Assembly (NCBI GenBank): GCA_902494535.1
Contig: CABUTO010000005.1
Span: 10,710 to 74,709, forward strand
DNA length: 64,000 bases
Source of the DNA: an uncultured Collinsella sp.
GTDB taxonomy: Bacteria > Actinomycetota > Coriobacteriia > Coriobacteriales > Coriobacteriaceae
Reading direction: 5' to 3'
The notes under the pieces were generated by a model. It ran no database searches. It was not told where the DNA came from and saw only the letters and a list, made by a program, of their open reading frames with translations. Position 1 is the stretch's first letter. Each line of letters starts with the position of its first letter. The translations under genes and the position numbers were made by a program. Of this stretch, positions 1 through 8,350 are shown piece by piece.

Positions 1-907
1 AACTTGGCCTGGATCCGCACACTTGCCGCTGCATCTGCGGGCGATTGAGGTCCGCGCTGTTGACGCAAACGGTTTTTCGTTTTTGCTTGCAAGTTTGCCT
101 ACTGGCGTCGGGCTTCCCGAGGCTAAGAGGGTCTATAGTCAGCTAGCCTTGCGCGCGGAGACTCCTGTTGTCGTTTCGTTTCCTGATGCCGATGCACGTC
201 AGCGCAAAGCATTGGTCGCACAAGGGATTCCCTTTGTCTGCCCGGGTAGACAGGCTTTTCTTCCATTTATGGGCACGGCCTGCACGGAGAGGGGCGGTGC
301 CCGGTTTCGCAATCACGCGACCAAGATGTCACCCAACGCACAGGCTGCCGCAATCTGGGGAGCAGCCCAGGAGCCATATCGTCCCTATGACCTTTGTCGT
401 GCGCTTGGGATTTCGGCAAGCCGCGCGAGTGAGGCCATAACCGAGCTTGTCGACAGGGGGCTCGCGAGGCGCGAGCGTCGCGAGCGACGTGTCGTCGTGT
501 TCCCTGTTGCCGTTGATCTTCTGCTCAGCGAGCACATGGCAGAGCTCTCCTCGCCTGTCTCGAAGGTCTTTTTTGTAAGGAAGACGCCGCAGATCGACTA
601 TCTTGTTGACGCCGGGGAGACGGCTCTCGCTGCGCGTTCCATGCTCGCTGCGCCGGGCATGGAACAAAAGGCCGTCTTAAGAAGTACATGGCGTCAACTG
701 AGCGACCTCGAAGTCGCAGACGGGGAGTTGCCGGATAACGAAACGGCGATGATCCAAGTGTGGCGCTATGCGCCCGTGTTTGCCGACTCCTCCCGCGTCG
801 ATGACATTTCGCTTGCGCTATCTTTGGCGGCAATCGACGATGAGCGAATTCAGCTCGAAGTCGATCGCATGTTTGGAAAGGAATATCCATGGCAAGAAGC
901 GCTGTAG
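1..907 (+). CDS. AbiEi-like winged-helix protein, probable antitoxin of an AbiE-type pair (5' end outside window)
   Basis: The frame is open to the left edge of the window. The first usable start inside is a TTG at 23, so the true start probably lies upstream. About 294 residues are visible. Residues ~105-165 look like a winged helix-turn-helix with a basic wing (RRERRERRVVVF). The stop overlaps the next gene, a nucleotidyltransferase, by 19 bp, which implies translational coupling. A DNA-binding protein next to a nucleotidyltransferase is the AbiEi/AbiEii (type IV toxin-antitoxin) arrangement, in which AbiEi represses the operon and counters the toxin. The assignment rests mainly on context, as I do not recognise a specific signature in the N-terminal half. 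Confidence 0.5.
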   Translation, partial: TWPGSAHLPLHLRAIEVRAVDANGFSFLLASLPTGVGLPEAKRVYSQLALRAETPVVVSFPDADARQRKALVAQGIPFVCPGRQAFLPFMGTACTERGGARFRNHATKMSPNAQAAAIWGAAQEPYRPYDLCRALGISASRASEAITELVDRGLARRERRERRVVVFPVAVDLLLSEHMAELSSPVSKVFFVRKTPQIDYLVDAGETALAARSMLAAPGMEQKAVLRSTWRQLSDLEVADGELPDNETAMIQVWRYAPVFADSSRVDDISLALSLAAIDDERIQLEVDRMFGKEYPWQEAL

Positions 908-1662
908 AAGGTCTCCAAGAATTTCAGCAGCATATGCAAGAAGCTGCAGGATCGTATGCTCTTATCGGCGGCACGGCATGCGACATTTTGCTCGCGGAGG
1001 CGGGACTTCCGTTTAGGGCGACTCACGATTTTGATGTTGTAATTGTCGCCGATGACCGGTTGCCTCAGACGGCAGAAGCTATATGGACTTTGGTGCGTGA
1101 TGGCGGTTACCGCTGCGGCTGGGGCGAAGGCAAAGGCTCATGTTTTTATCGGTTTACAGAGCCTAAGAGGCCGGGTTACCCCCATATGATCGAACTCTTC
1201 GCGAAGTGCCCCGACTTTCTAAAGGGTCGTGAGGGGATTGATGTGGCACCAATTCACGTTGATGAAAACATAAGCAGTCTTTCGGCAATTTTGTTGGACG
1301 ATGCTTACTACAGCTTGTTCCTTCAGGGAATCCGGACCGTAGACGGCGTTTCGGTCCTGGGTACGGAATACATTGTCCCGTTCAAAGCGAAGGCGTATCT
1401 CGACCTAAAAGCTAGAAGGGAAGCGGGGGAGAACGTTGATTCGAAGAAGGTAAAAAAGCATAAACGCGATGCGCTGAGGCTTGTTCAGCTGCTTGGCGAG
1501 TCGGAAGGTGTCGACCTGGGCGGAGAACTGAAGGACGATATGCTTGCGTTTGTTAAAGATTGTGAGGTGGGCGACGTCAATCTGAAACAGATTGGAGTTG
1601 CGGGCGTAACGATGGCGCAGTTGCTCGAGACGATGAAAGCAACATATGGCTTGATTGGTTGA
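889..1662 (+). CDS. AbiEii-like nucleotidyltransferase, probable toxin
   Basis: A 257-aa protein. Residues ~24-54 carry a nucleotidyltransferase-fold signature: a GGT motif (LIGGTACDILLA), then R-A-T-H-D-F-D-V, which supplies the paired acidic residues of MNT-fold enzymes. A basic stretch follows near residue 170 (KAKAYLDLKARRE, then KKVKKHKRDALRL), typical of AbiEii/AbiGii proteins. In known AbiE systems this protein is the nucleotidyltransferase toxin and gives phage abortive infection. It starts inside the end of the preceding winged-helix gene, with a GGAAAGGAA ribosome site. It could instead be a solitary MNT-type enzyme with a housekeeping role; the paired layout favours toxin-antitoxin. 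Confidence 0.6.
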   Translation: MARSAVEGLQEFQQHMQEAAGSYALIGGTACDILLAEAGLPFRATHDFDVVIVADDRLPQTAEAIWTLVRDGGYRCGWGEGKGSCFYRFTEPKRPGYPHMIELFAKCPDFLKGREGIDVAPIHVDENISSLSAILLDDAYYSLFLQGIRTVDGVSVLGTEYIVPFKAKAYLDLKARREAGENVDSKKVKKHKRDALRLVQLLGESEGVDLGGELKDDMLAFVKDCEVGDVNLKQIGVAGVTMAQLLETMKATYGLIG

Positions 1663-1772
1663 GTGGAGTTACGTGGCCCGGACGGTGCAGTCTGGCTGCG
1701 TTACCCGGCGCGTAGCTCGCTAATCGGCTATTATTTGTTCAGACAACATGAGCTGTAAAGGAGTGACCGGCG

Positions 1773-2711
1773 ATGGTGCAGGGCGCCAAACATATGAAGA
1801 GCAATAACGCCGCGGCCGGCGGTGGCTCAAGCCCTCAGCCCAAACCTCAACCAAAGCCCAAGCGCCGCCGCAAGCGACTGCCGCGCTGGGCCGACCGGCT
1901 CATCACCATCGTCATTATCCTTATTGGCGTGGGCCTTATGACCTGGCCGTGGATCTTGGACCGGCTCGAGGCCTCGGGCGTGTTCAACCAGATCAGCACG
2001 GTGTCCAGCACCGTGGACGCGCTATCTGCCGAGGAGCGCGAGCGCATCCTGCTCCAGGCGCGCTCCTTTAACGAGCAGCTGGCGGGCGAGGCCACCGAGC
2101 TTCCCGCCGACCAGATCGAGCCCTACGCCCAGCAGCTCATCTTTGACCGCGATCCCATGATGAGCTGGGTCGAGATCCCCTCCATCGACGTGAGCATGCC
2201 CATCTACCACGGCACGAGCGAAGAAGTCCTTATGGCGGGCGTCGGCCACCTGGAGGGCACGAGCCTGCCGGTGGGCGGCACCTCGACGCATTGCGTGCTC
2301 ACCGCGCACTCGGGTATGCGCAACCTGAGCATGTTCGACGATATCCACTCGCTGGAGCCCGGCGACCTGGTGCTGCTGCACACCATGAACAAGACGCTCG
2401 CCTACAAGATGGTTGACTCCGAGGTCGTGCTGCCCGAGGAGATGGAGTCGCTGACCATCGAGCCCGGCGCCGACAAGGTGACGCTCGTCACCTGCACGCC
2501 CTACGGCGTGAACGACCATCGCCTGCTGGTGCATTGCGTGCGCACCAAGTACAACAAGAAGGACGTCGACAAGCAAAAGTCGCTGGCCGGCCGCCACTGG
2601 GGCAAGCGCGAGTTTGCCGTGCTCATCGTGGCCGTGGCCATTGTGCTGTTGCTGCTGGACATCGTGATCCACGCGGTCCGTAAGCGCCGCAAGGCCAAGG
2701 CCTCGGCATAA
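1773..2711 (+). CDS. Class C sortase, membrane-anchored transpeptidase
   Basis: A 312-aa protein with a Pro/Lys-rich cytoplasmic N-terminus, a first membrane segment at ~43-62 (LITIVIILIGVGLMTWPWI) and a sortase domain at ~110-265. The domain holds the catalytic His (LTAHSGM), Cys (TLVTCTPYG) and Arg (NDHRLLVH). A second membrane segment at ~279-300 is followed by a basic tail. The C-terminal membrane segment and domain layout fit class C sortases, which polymerise pilins. No protein with an LPXTG-type sorting signal is encoded in the window, so its substrates must lie elsewhere. The start at 1773 follows AAAGGAG with good spacing; an internal ATG at 1794 is less well placed. Confidence 0.9.
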   Translation: MVQGAKHMKSNNAAAGGGSSPQPKPQPKPKRRRKRLPRWADRLITIVIILIGVGLMTWPWILDRLEASGVFNQISTVSSTVDALSAEERERILLQARSFNEQLAGEATELPADQIEPYAQQLIFDRDPMMSWVEIPSIDVSMPIYHGTSEEVLMAGVGHLEGTSLPVGGTSTHCVLTAHSGMRNLSMFDDIHSLEPGDLVLLHTMNKTLAYKMVDSEVVLPEEMESLTIEPGADKVTLVTCTPYGVNDHRLLVHCVRTKYNKKDVDKQKSLAGRHWGKREFAVLIVAVAIVLLLLDIVIHAVRKRRKAKASA

Positions 2712-2724
2712 GACATTCTCCAGA

Positions 2725-2759
2725 ACCACCACAATGGGGGCAGGCACCTTTGTGGTGGT
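2725..2759 (+). repeat. ACCACCACAA hairpin 14 bp after the sortase stop
   Basis: Perfect 10-bp arms, ACCACCACAA (2725-2734) and TTGTGGTGGT (2750-2759), close a GGGGGCAGGCACC-type loop. A near-identical hairpin lies on the other strand at 36537-36571, just after the MurT-GatD gene. It may serve as a transcript end or as a mobile palindrome; there is no T-run here. Confidence 0.65.
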
Positions 2760-2771
2760 CGGGGGGTTCCA

Positions 2772-2834
2772 AACCATCACAACATTCGATGAAAATCGCG
2801 ATTTTGACGAAAAGTGTCGAATGTTGTGATGGTT
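2772..2834. repeat. 18-bp perfect inverted repeat with inner palindrome
   Basis: Arms AACCATCACAACATTCGA (2772-2789) and its exact complement (2817-2834) flank a loop holding the perfect palindrome AAAATCGCGATTTT (2792-2805). It lies in the 325-bp gap between the sortase and gatC, where no gene is seen. Confidence 0.7.
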
Positions 2835-3036
2835 TTCGTTGTGGGCGAGACGTTTTTCGTTGTGGGCGGCGCGGCTTTCGCTATGGACGGGGCGGTTTCG
2901 ATGCAGAACCGCCAACCCGCCGCCTGCCAACCGACGCCCTCGTTACGTTTTCGCTGCATTTGGGTAAAGCACCTGCTCCAAGTGGCGTTGCCTTGTATAC
3001 TAGAGCGGTTTATCTGTTATGCGGAAGGGAGCGCCT

Positions 3037-3348
3037 ATGGCACTCAGCGAGAAAGACGTGCGCGGCATCGCCGAGTACGCAAAGATCGCACTGACCGATG
3101 ACGAGCTCGCCCAGATGACGTCCTACATGAACGACGCCGTCCAGATGCTCGAGCCCGTCTTGCAATATGACTTGCCCGACGTGGAGCCCACGTTCCATCC
3201 CATCGGAAGCCTGTCCAACGTGATGGGCGATGACCTGCGCGAGCCCGAGCGCGACCTGCCGCTCGACGTCGCGCTCGAAAACGCCGGCAGCGCGCGCGAC
3301 CGCTACTTCCGCGTGCCGTCCATTTTGGGAGAGGGGGAGAGCGAGTAA
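3037..3348 (+). CDS. gatC: Aspartyl/glutamyl-tRNA amidotransferase subunit C
   Basis: A 103-aa small subunit of GatCAB, which converts Glu-tRNA(Gln) or Asp-tRNA(Asn) to Gln-tRNA(Gln) or Asn-tRNA(Asn). The N-terminal helical region (residues ~8-38, LTDDELAQMTSYMNDAVQML) and the later V-E-P-T segment with conserved LR-x-D-like acidic residues match GatC. The start is the ATG at 3037, preceded by GGAAGGGAG; the earlier in-frame ATG at 3019 would place the ribosome site inside the gene. Its stop overlaps the gatA start by one base. The subunit acts as a chaperone and brace between GatA and GatB. Confidence 0.95.
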   Translation: MALSEKDVRGIAEYAKIALTDDELAQMTSYMNDAVQMLEPVLQYDLPDVEPTFHPIGSLSNVMGDDLREPERDLPLDVALENAGSARDRYFRVPSILGEGESE

Positions 3349-4862
3349 TGGCGCAGAGCTTCGATTCCCTTACCGCCGCCCAGATCGCCGCGGGCGTTGC
3401 CGCCGGCGACTTTACCGCTACCGAGGTGGCCCAGGCCTCTCTTGCCGCCATCGAGGCGCGCGAGGGTGGGGTCCAGGCATTCCTGCAGGTGGCGCCCGAG
3501 CTTGCGCTCGAGGCTGCCGCGCGTGTGGATGCCGACCGCGCCGCAGGCAAGCCGCTGCCCCCGCTCGCGGGCGTGCCGCTGGCCATTAAGGACAACATGA
3601 ACCTCGTGGGCACGCGCACCACCTGCGCTTCCCGCATGCTCGAGAACTACCAGAGCGTCTACACCGCCACCTGCGTCCAGCGCATGCTCGATGCCGGTTG
3701 CCTGCCCATGGGCAAGGCCAACATGGACGAGTTCGCCTTCGGCAGCTCCACCGAGAGCTCGGCGTTCCACCGCACCAACAACCCCTGGGATACCGAGCGC
3801 GTGCCCGGCGGCTCTTCGGGCGGCTCCGCTGCCGCCGTTGCCGCGGGCGAGGTCGCGCTCTCGCTGGGCTCGGACACCGGTGGCTCCATTCGCCAGCCGG
3901 CGTCGCTGTGCGGCGTGGTGGGCTTTAAGCCCACGTATGGCGCCGTGAGCCGTTACGGCGTGGTTGCCTTTGGCTCGTCGCTCGACCAGGTGGGTCCCTT
4001 TGGCCGCACGGTCGAGGATGTCGCGCTGGCCATGAACGCGCTTACCGGCGCGGGCCACGATCCGTACGACTGCACCAGCCAGGATTGCGCCGTCGACTTT
4101 ACCGAGCATCTCAACGACAGCATCGAGGGCAAGCGCGTGGGCATCATCCCTGCGTTTATGGAGGCCGAGGGCCTAACGCCCGAGGTCAAGGCCGCTGTTC
4201 AGCGCGCCGCGCAGGAGCTGCAGAACCAAGGCGCCGAGCTGGTCGAGGTCGACCTTCCGCACCTGGACGCCGCCATCGCCGCCTACTACGTCATCGGCCC
4301 GGCCGAGGCGTTCTCCAACCTGGCCCGCTTCGACGGCATTCGCTACGGCTATCAGGAGGAGGGCTGCGCCAACTTGTCCGACCAGAGCTCGCTTTCGCGC
4401 GCCCACGGCTTTGGCGCCGAGGCCAAGCGCCGTCAGATGCTCGGCGCCTACCTGCTGAGCTCGGGCGTGTACGACAAGTACTACTACGCCGCGCAAAAGG
4501 CCCGCACGCTCATCACGCAGGACTACGACGCCGCGTATGCCAAGGTGGACACCATCCTCATGCCCGCCTCGCCGCGCACGGCCTTTAAGTTTGGCGAGAT
4601 CAGCGACCCCACGCAGATGTATCTCTCCGACCTGTACACCATCTCGCTCAACATTTGCGGCAACGGTGGCATCTCGGTGCCGCTGGGCCTGGGCGAGGAC
4701 AGCAAGCTGCCCGTTTCTGCCCAGCTGGTGGGGCCTGCCTTTAAGGACCGTCAACTGCTCACGTTTGCCCGCGCCCTGGAGCGCGGCTTTGCCGATGCCG
4801 CCACGGGAGCGCCCGCGCTTTCCGTCGCGCCCGATTTTGCCGGGAAGGGAGGCGAGCTGTAA
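3348..4862 (+). CDS. gatA: Aspartyl/glutamyl-tRNA amidotransferase subunit A
   Basis: A 504-aa amidase-family subunit that frees ammonia from glutamine and passes it to GatB. The Ser-cisSer-Lys triad is visible: Lys in LAIKDNM near residue 82, and serines in the Gly/Ser-rich amidase signature (PGGSSGGSAAAVAAG near residues 155-169 and SDTGGSIRQPAS just after). Length is normal for the family (~480-500). It starts on the last base of the gatC stop (TAATG) and ends with the same overlap into gatB, so the three subunits are translationally coupled. Confidence 0.97.
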   Translation: MAQSFDSLTAAQIAAGVAAGDFTATEVAQASLAAIEAREGGVQAFLQVAPELALEAAARVDADRAAGKPLPPLAGVPLAIKDNMNLVGTRTTCASRMLENYQSVYTATCVQRMLDAGCLPMGKANMDEFAFGSSTESSAFHRTNNPWDTERVPGGSSGGSAAAVAAGEVALSLGSDTGGSIRQPASLCGVVGFKPTYGAVSRYGVVAFGSSLDQVGPFGRTVEDVALAMNALTGAGHDPYDCTSQDCAVDFTEHLNDSIEGKRVGIIPAFMEAEGLTPEVKAAVQRAAQELQNQGAELVEVDLPHLDAAIAAYYVIGPAEAFSNLARFDGIRYGYQEEGCANLSDQSSLSRAHGFGAEAKRRQMLGAYLLSSGVYDKYYYAAQKARTLITQDYDAAYAKVDTILMPASPRTAFKFGEISDPTQMYLSDLYTISLNICGNGGISVPLGLGEDSKLPVSAQLVGPAFKDRQLLTFARALERGFADAATGAPALSVAPDFAGKGGEL

Positions 4863-6538
4863 TGAAGGAGCTTTCCGAGGTCCTGCAGGATTGGGAGGCC
4901 GTGATCGGCCTGGAGATCCATACCGAGCTCACCGCACTCGATACCAAGATGTTCTGCAACTGCAAGCTCAGCCACGATGACGAGCCCAACGCCAACGTGT
5001 GCCCGGTGTGCCTGGGCCTGCCCGGCGCCCTGCCGGTGCCCAACAAGCGCGCCATCGAGAGCATCGTCAAGGCCGGTCTCGCCACCAACTGCGAGATCCA
5101 GCGCCACTCGATGTTCTACCGCAAGCACTACTTCTATCCCGATATGGCCAAGAACTTCCAGACCACGCAGGGTCCGGTCGCCTTTGCCATGTACGGTCAC
5201 CTGGACCTGGACGTGACCGGTCGCGGTGCCGCCGAGCGCCCCGACTGCGCGTTTGGCGAGGCCGAGGCCCAGAGCCTGGCGAGCGCCTCGGCCAACGCCG
5301 AGGGCCTGTCCACGTCCATGACGTCGACCATGCGCGAGGGTAACCAGTGCGCCGGTCACCTGGCCAGCTACGACGCGTCCAACCTGCAGATGCCCGAGCG
5401 TCGCGAGGACGGTTCCTACACGGTGCCCATCCGCATCCTGCGCATCCATATGGAGGAGGACGCCGCCAAGATGGTGCACGTGGGAGGTGCCGAGGGCCGC
5501 ATTACCGCTGCGGCCGAGTCGCTCGTCGACTACAACCGCTGCGGTACGCCGTTGATCGAGCTCGTCACCGAGCCCGACCTGCGCACGCCCGAGGAGGCTC
5601 GCCTGTTTATGGAGAAGCTCCGTCGCATCTTTGTGACGCTGGGCATTTCGGACTGCTCCATGGAGAAGGGTTCCATGCGCTGCGACGGCAACGTGTCGCT
5701 GCGTCGCCGCGGCGAGACCAAGCTGGGCACCAAGACCGAGCTCAAGAACCTCAACTCGTTTAAGAGCCTGCACGACGGCCTTGCCTACGAGATCTGCCGC
5801 CAGGCCGAGGTGCTCGAGGAGGGCGGCATTATCTACCAGGAGACCCGCCACTGGGAGCCCAGCCGCAAGCGCACCGTGGTCATGCGTGTGAAGGAGACGG
5901 CCGACGACTATCGTCTGTTCCCCGATCCCGACCTGGCGCCGTTCGATCTGGACGACGAGTTCATCGATCGCTGCCGTGGCGAGATTCCCGAGTTGCCCGA
6001 TGCCAAGCGCGCCCGCTTTGAGGCCGACTTTGGCATTAAGGCGGCCGATGCCGAGCAAATCGCCGGCGACCCCGAGTTTGCCGAGTTCTTTGAAGCTGCC
6101 GCTGCCGGTATGGCTGGCAAGGAAGCCCAGACGGTTGCAAACTTGTTGGTCAACGAGATGATTGCCTACCTTAAGGGCGCGGGCGTGTCACTCGCCGAGT
6201 CCGGCATCGCGCCGGCTCAGGTGGCAGCTCTTGCCAAGCTGCTGGCGACCGATGCCATCAGTTCCAACCAGGCGCACGAGGTCTTTGAGGCTATGGCCCA
6301 GACCGGCGACGACCCCAACAAGATCGTCGACGAGCGCGGTATGCGTCAGGTGAGCGATGCCGGCGCGCTGCAGCCGATCGTGGACGAGGTGCTGGCAAAC
6401 TGTGCCGATCAGGCGCAGCAGTATCGTGACGGCAACCAGAAGGTCATCGGCTTTTTGGTGGGCCAGTGCATGAAAGCGAGCCGCGGCAAGGGCAACCCGA
6501 AGCTCTTCAACGAGTTGCTGAGAACGTCGCTCTCGTAA
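4862..6538 (+). CDS. gatB: Aspartyl/glutamyl-tRNA amidotransferase subunit B
   Basis: A 558-aa subunit with kinase and amidotransferase activity toward mischarged tRNA. The GatB N-terminal signature VIGLEIHTEL (residues ~15-24), zinc-type cysteines (CNCKLS, CPVCLGLPG) and the C-terminal YqeY-like tRNA-binding tail are all visible. It is longer than many GatB proteins (~480), with extra sequence in the middle (residues ~125-170) and the tail. A complete gatCAB operon implies an indirect route to Gln-tRNA(Gln) and/or Asn-tRNA(Asn). A large fold-back element begins 3 bp after the stop. Confidence 0.97.
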   Translation: MKELSEVLQDWEAVIGLEIHTELTALDTKMFCNCKLSHDDEPNANVCPVCLGLPGALPVPNKRAIESIVKAGLATNCEIQRHSMFYRKHYFYPDMAKNFQTTQGPVAFAMYGHLDLDVTGRGAAERPDCAFGEAEAQSLASASANAEGLSTSMTSTMREGNQCAGHLASYDASNLQMPERREDGSYTVPIRILRIHMEEDAAKMVHVGGAEGRITAAAESLVDYNRCGTPLIELVTEPDLRTPEEARLFMEKLRRIFVTLGISDCSMEKGSMRCDGNVSLRRRGETKLGTKTELKNLNSFKSLHDGLAYEICRQAEVLEEGGIIYQETRHWEPSRKRTVVMRVKETADDYRLFPDPDLAPFDLDDEFIDRCRGEIPELPDAKRARFEADFGIKAADAEQIAGDPEFAEFFEAAAAGMAGKEAQTVANLLVNEMIAYLKGAGVSLAESGIAPAQVAALAKLLATDAISSNQAHEVFEAMAQTGDDPNKIVDERGMRQVSDAGALQPIVDEVLANCADQAQQYRDGNQKVIGFLVGQCMKASRGKGNPKLFNELLRTSLS

Positions 6539-6541
6539 GCG

Positions 6542-6677
6542 GGAACCGAGGGGCCGGGCGCAGGGCCTTGCCTCTCAATTTCGGACAGTCCTGACTCACG
6601 ACGGAGGCGCCACTGGCGCCTCCTGTTCGTGCGGAACTCATTGAGAGGTAAGGCCCTGCGCCCGGCCCCTCGGTTCC
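6542..6677 (+). repeat. Fold-back element A: conserved core, 38-bp private arms
   Basis: Arm 1 (6542-6579) and arm 2 (6640-6677) are complementary at 37 of 38 positions; the one difference would be a G-U pair in RNA. The 60-nt core (6580-6639) contains TCGGACAGTCCTGACTC, a perfect 9-bp inner hairpin (6603-6623, arms GGAGGCGCC/GGCGCCTCC) and TCGTGCGGAACTC. A second copy at 27391-27524 shares the core segments but not the arms. It lies 3 bp after gatB. No T-run follows, so it is not a standard terminator. Confidence 0.9.
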
Positions 6678-6728
6678 GTGACGACTCGGCCGTTCGGGTC
6701 AGGCGGGCTGAATGGAATAGAGTGAATG

Positions 6729-6755
6729 GGCGCGCCGTTGGCGCGTCCATTTTTG
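6729..6755 (+). terminator. Possible rho-independent terminator
   Basis: A GC-rich hairpin (GGGCGCGCC, loop GTT, GGCGCGTCC) is followed by ATTTTTG. It lies about 190 bp after gatB and may end that operon. Confidence 0.4.
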
Positions 6756-6760
6756 TGCGG

Positions 6761-6787
6761 GTGACAAAGGGACTGTCCCTTTGTCAC
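6761..6787. repeat. Perfect palindrome GTGACAAAGGGAC-T-GTCCCTTTGTCAC
   Basis: Two 13-bp arms flank a single central T at 6774. This resembles the other short intergenic hairpins of the window in style, with a Cys-free, protein-free context. No function can be assigned. Confidence 0.6.
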
Positions 6788-6827
6788 ATTGCAATGAATG
6801 TGATGAAAGTGTGGCGAAATGAGCTTA

Positions 6828-6902
6828 AAACTTCCGTAAATGTGATAAATGTCACGTTTTACCTAGGGTAAAATGTGGGAAATATCACGTTTACGGAAGT
6901 TT
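6828..6902. promoter_or_regulatory. Large imperfect dyad over the ATPase promoter region
   Basis: Two 36-nt arms (6828-6863 and 6867-6902) centred on TAG pair at about 30 of 36 positions. The outer AAACTTCCGTAAA parts match perfectly, as do most of the inner TTTTACC parts. It ends 20 bp before the ATPase start. It could be an operator that binds a dimer of dimers, or a palindromic insertion. Confidence 0.6.
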
Positions 6903-6921
6903 CTTTGCGGGAGGTTCGGTC

Positions 6922-8286
6922 ATGCAGCGAGATATCATTGCCAAGCTTAACGCTTGGAAAGCGTCAGAATATCGTAAGCCGCTTATCCTTAAGGGGGCGC
7001 GCCAGGTTGGAAAGACGTGGGCGCTTAAGGAGTTCGGCCGAACCTCGTACCTCAATTTTGTGTATCTGACGCTCGAGGAGCCGTCACCTGGGGTACAGAG
7101 CGAGTACGCTCAGTTTTTCGAAGGTACGCGCGATCCTCGACGGATCATCTCAAATCTTTCCCTGGCACTTGGACAGCCTATCGATCCCGGCGAAACGCTG
7201 CTTATTATTGATGAGATCCAGGATTGTCCTTCTGCAGTCGGCGCCCTTAAATACTTCTGTGACGAGGCCCCCGAGTATCACGTCGCATGCGCAGGGTCTT
7301 TGTTGGGCGTTCGCTTGTCCCGTGAGAGCAGCGCTTTTCCGGTGGGAAAGGTCGAGTTCATGGAGATGCGCCCCATGAGCTTTTCCGAGTTTCTGAAAGC
7401 CGAGGGCGCTGCAAACTACGACGAATACCTTGGCGGCCTGGATCAGATCGAGACAGTGCCCGATTTCTTCCATGTCCGTCTCGTCGAGCATCTTCGTCGT
7501 TATTTTGCATGCGGCGGCATGCCAGAGGCTCTTGGCCGGTGGACGGAGACGGGCGATATCGTTCAGGTCGATAAGGTGTTGTCTGATCTCTTGGATTCCT
7601 ACGAGCGCGATTTTGCCAAGCATGGTGGCCGTGCGCAGTTCGCCAAGCTTTCGCAAATATGGAACTCGATTCCAGCTCAGTTGGCGCGCGAGAACAAAAA
7701 GTTCGTTTGGGGTGCGGTGCGCGAGGGGGCTCGTGCTCGAGAATACGAGGATGCTCTGGAATGGCTTGCCGATGCTGGGCTCATCACGGCGGTTCGCCTT
7801 AATGCTGCCGGTGGTGTGCCGCTCTCTGCGTACGATGACCCCAAGGCATTTAAAGTCTACTGTCTTGATGTCGGCTTGCTGCGCCGCATGGCAAGGCTGG
7901 ATGCGTCCGCTTTTGCCATCTCGGATGCGCTATTTTCGGAGTTCAAAGGTTCGTTCGCCGAGAACTATGTGCTTCAGGCATTACTTTCACAGTTAGATGC
8001 TGCTCCGCGTTATTGGACAAACGAGAAGCCGAAGCACGAAGTCGATTTTTTGATTCAAGTCGGAAACGAAATCGTTCCCGTCGAGGTCAAATCGGGAGAG
8101 GTCGTTCATTCCAAGAGCCTTAAGTACTATGCCGACAAGCATGCGGAGACGACTCCATTGAGGGTCCGCTACTCACTTAAGAACCTAAAGCTCGACGACG
8201 GGGTGCTCAACATTCCGTTGTATTTGGCTGATCGATCTGTCCCTCTTATCAAAAAGGCGCTTGATTGTGCGCATCTTGACGTTTAG
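6922..8286 (+). CDS. DUF4143-type AAA ATPase
   Basis: A 454-aa protein. The N-terminal P-loop ATPase domain has Walker A GARQVGKT at residues 25-32 and Walker B LLIIDEIQD near residue 95. The C-terminal DUF4143 domain ends in a PD-(D/E)xK-like signature (HEVDFLIQVG then VEVKSGE, near residues 373-394), which suggests a nuclease fold. Proteins of this type are common in multiple copies in Bacteroidetes, Coriobacteriia and archaea; their cellular role is unsettled, with mobile-element or defence roles proposed. The start is the ATG after GGGAGG. It stands alone between gatB and a convergent AraC gene. A long dyad covers the upstream region. Confidence 0.85.
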   Translation: MQRDIIAKLNAWKASEYRKPLILKGARQVGKTWALKEFGRTSYLNFVYLTLEEPSPGVQSEYAQFFEGTRDPRRIISNLSLALGQPIDPGETLLIIDEIQDCPSAVGALKYFCDEAPEYHVACAGSLLGVRLSRESSAFPVGKVEFMEMRPMSFSEFLKAEGAANYDEYLGGLDQIETVPDFFHVRLVEHLRRYFACGGMPEALGRWTETGDIVQVDKVLSDLLDSYERDFAKHGGRAQFAKLSQIWNSIPAQLARENKKFVWGAVREGARAREYEDALEWLADAGLITAVRLNAAGGVPLSAYDDPKAFKVYCLDVGLLRRMARLDASAFAISDALFSEFKGSFAENYVLQALLSQLDAAPRYWTNEKPKHEVDFLIQVGNEIVPVEVKSGEVVHSKSLKYYADKHAETTPLRVRYSLKNLKLDDGVLNIPLYLADRSVPLIKKALDCAHLDV

Positions 8287-8350
8287 ATCCTGGGTGAGCT
8301 GACGGGCGGCGGCTAATTAATCGCTCCGTTACGGTCAGGGAGCTTGGGCC

